DNA of 64,000 nucleotides from contig OX352762.1 in NCBI GenBank assembly GCA_947095585.1, positions 32,278,669 through 32,342,668 of the forward strand, written 5' to 3'. This DNA is from Nephrocerus scutellatus. Lineage: Eukaryota; Arthropoda; Insecta; Diptera; Pipunculidae. Numbering within the stretch: position 1 is the first letter of the stretch; each line of letters begins with the position of its first letter. The translations under genes were made by a program, and so were the position numbers. Below, piece after piece: positions 63,365-64,000 of the stretch. The notes under the pieces are model-generated. The model worked only from the letters and a program-made list of their open reading frames with translations, had not been told where the DNA came from and made no database searches.

Positions 63365-63770
63365 AGCAACTGTTTGAAACCTCTTATCAAAGATTCAAAA
63401 CACTTGTGCCCAAATGGTAACTGGATATTACACCAAGACTCAGCTCCATCACATACGGCAAACAAAACACTTGCCTTCCTCTAACAAAACAACGTATCCT
63501 ATATCCATCCTAATTTATGGACTCCCTCATCACCCGACTTGCACCATGTGATTATTTCCTGTGGGGATACTTGAAGTCACAATTGGCAAGATCTAAAGTT
63601 GATAATATTGCGCAACTAAAAAGATTTATAAAGCGTGAGATTAGGAACATTCCTCTGGCAATGATTCAACGGGCACTTAAATCTTGGTCAAGTCGGTGTT
63701 TGACTGTTTATAAAAACAAAGGTTTACATATAAAATAAAATTTCATTAAAAACATAACTGCGTAATTTAT
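63365..63770 (+). pseudogene. Tc1/mariner transposase C-terminal remnant
   Basis: In two frames it reads ILHQDSAPSHTANKTLAFL (second catalytic Asp), a stop, QNNVSYIHPNLWTPSSPD, then MDSLITRLAPCDYFLWGYLK (third Asp region) and SQLARSKVDNIAQLKRFIKR with EIRNIPLAMIQRALKSWSSR. The frame ends at 63738. It differs from the remnant at 33604-34160 in sequence, so it belongs to another mariner lineage. It separates two LINE-1f pieces. Confidence 0.78.
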
Positions 63771-63817
63771 TTATTCCAACTCAAAATCGTTCATTTTTGT
63801 TTTTGATGTACCTTTAT

Positions 63818-63935
63818 ATAAGAAGGGAGATATCACAAAATGCAGCAATTATCGGGATATAACTTAGGTGAGTACCGCGTATAAGATTTTCTCCTCTATC
63901 CTTCAAGACAGGATATACCCATACGCTAAAGTTAA
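63818..63935 (+). pseudogene. LINE-1f reverse transcriptase scrap
   Basis: TATATAAGAAGGGAGATATC, CACAAAATGCAGCAATTATC and TACGCTAAAGTT match the RT region encoding KKGDITKCSNYRGI and ILQDRI-PYAKV. It is cut at about 63935 by a family A monomer. Confidence 0.75.
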
Positions 63936-64000
63936 AAAATAACCCGATTTTCTTCAAATTTTATACACTCCAATGCGCAACACTTTCTTAAAAAATTAAT
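63936..64000 (-). repeat. family A monomer at the right edge
   Basis: TAACCCGATTTTCTTCAAAT, then TTTATACACTCC and GCGCAACACTTTC follow the inverted monomer order. It continues beyond the window. Confidence 0.6.

Overview
The window looks like intergenic or heterochromatin-like DNA from an insect, plausibly a fly. The base composition is AT-rich, there is no operon-like organisation, and the recognisable material consists of eukaryotic transposons: several non-LTR retrotransposon families, tRNA-derived SINEs, Tc1/mariner, hAT and Helitron remnants, and a Ty3/gypsy-type LTR element. No host gene could be supported. Assignment to a fly is inference from the element types, not from a diagnostic host gene.

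Layout. 1-360 is a degenerate C-rich minisatellite. 734-3375 is a cluster of an abundant short repeat, called family A here, arranged as a ~1.7 kb near-palindrome. 3621-4540 is a hAT element with 8-bp target duplication. 5259-5752 is a fold-back element and 6029-6605 holds SINEs. 7065-7805 is more family A. 9118-9600 is a LINE scrap, 9602-11517 a 19-copy G-rich minisatellite, and 11702-12505 the 3' end of a Helitron. 12507-18235 is mostly family A, with short tandem repeats and a SINE/LINE chimera at 15070-15566. 18279-23781 is a gypsy-type element that keeps one LTR, its primer-binding site and an open 508-codon gag, but has lost pol; a 2.8 kb LINE is inserted in its 3' LTR remnant. 24725-29724 is a 2.5 kb tandem duplication whose copies each carry three 440-bp repeats. 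29832-32629 is a second long LINE-1f copy. 33604-42760 holds mariner remnants, local duplications, family A, an RTE-like LINE and LINE-1f scraps. 43230-49120 holds three different LINEs back to back (CR1/Jockey-like, LOA-like with RNase H, Jockey-like). 49438-52265, 57946-58745 and 62225-63935 are further copies of LINE-1f; 58746-61125 is a second RTE-like copy; 61355-62140 is the best single copy of family A.

How the parts relate. One LINE family (LINE-1f here: ~2.8 kb, APE-type endonuclease plus reverse transcriptase, GAT-type 3' tail rather than poly-A) accounts for at least nine pieces. Every copy is broken, and different copies have different lesions. Family A accounts for about a seventh of the window; it has no coding capacity, constant ends, a variable number of ~115-bp monomers and a microsatellite of variable sequence near its 3' end. 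Nesting order can be read at several places: gypsy, then LINE-1f at 18452-21251; LINE-1f, then SINE at 62408-62681; family A, then mariner at 42069.

The strongest candidates for something undescribed are family A (its palindromic composite form, its conserved ~480-bp core and its shared junctions), the 440-bp/2.5-kb higher-order repeat, and the pol-less LTR element with an intact SAP-domain gag. All family identities rest on reading motifs by eye; no database search was possible.
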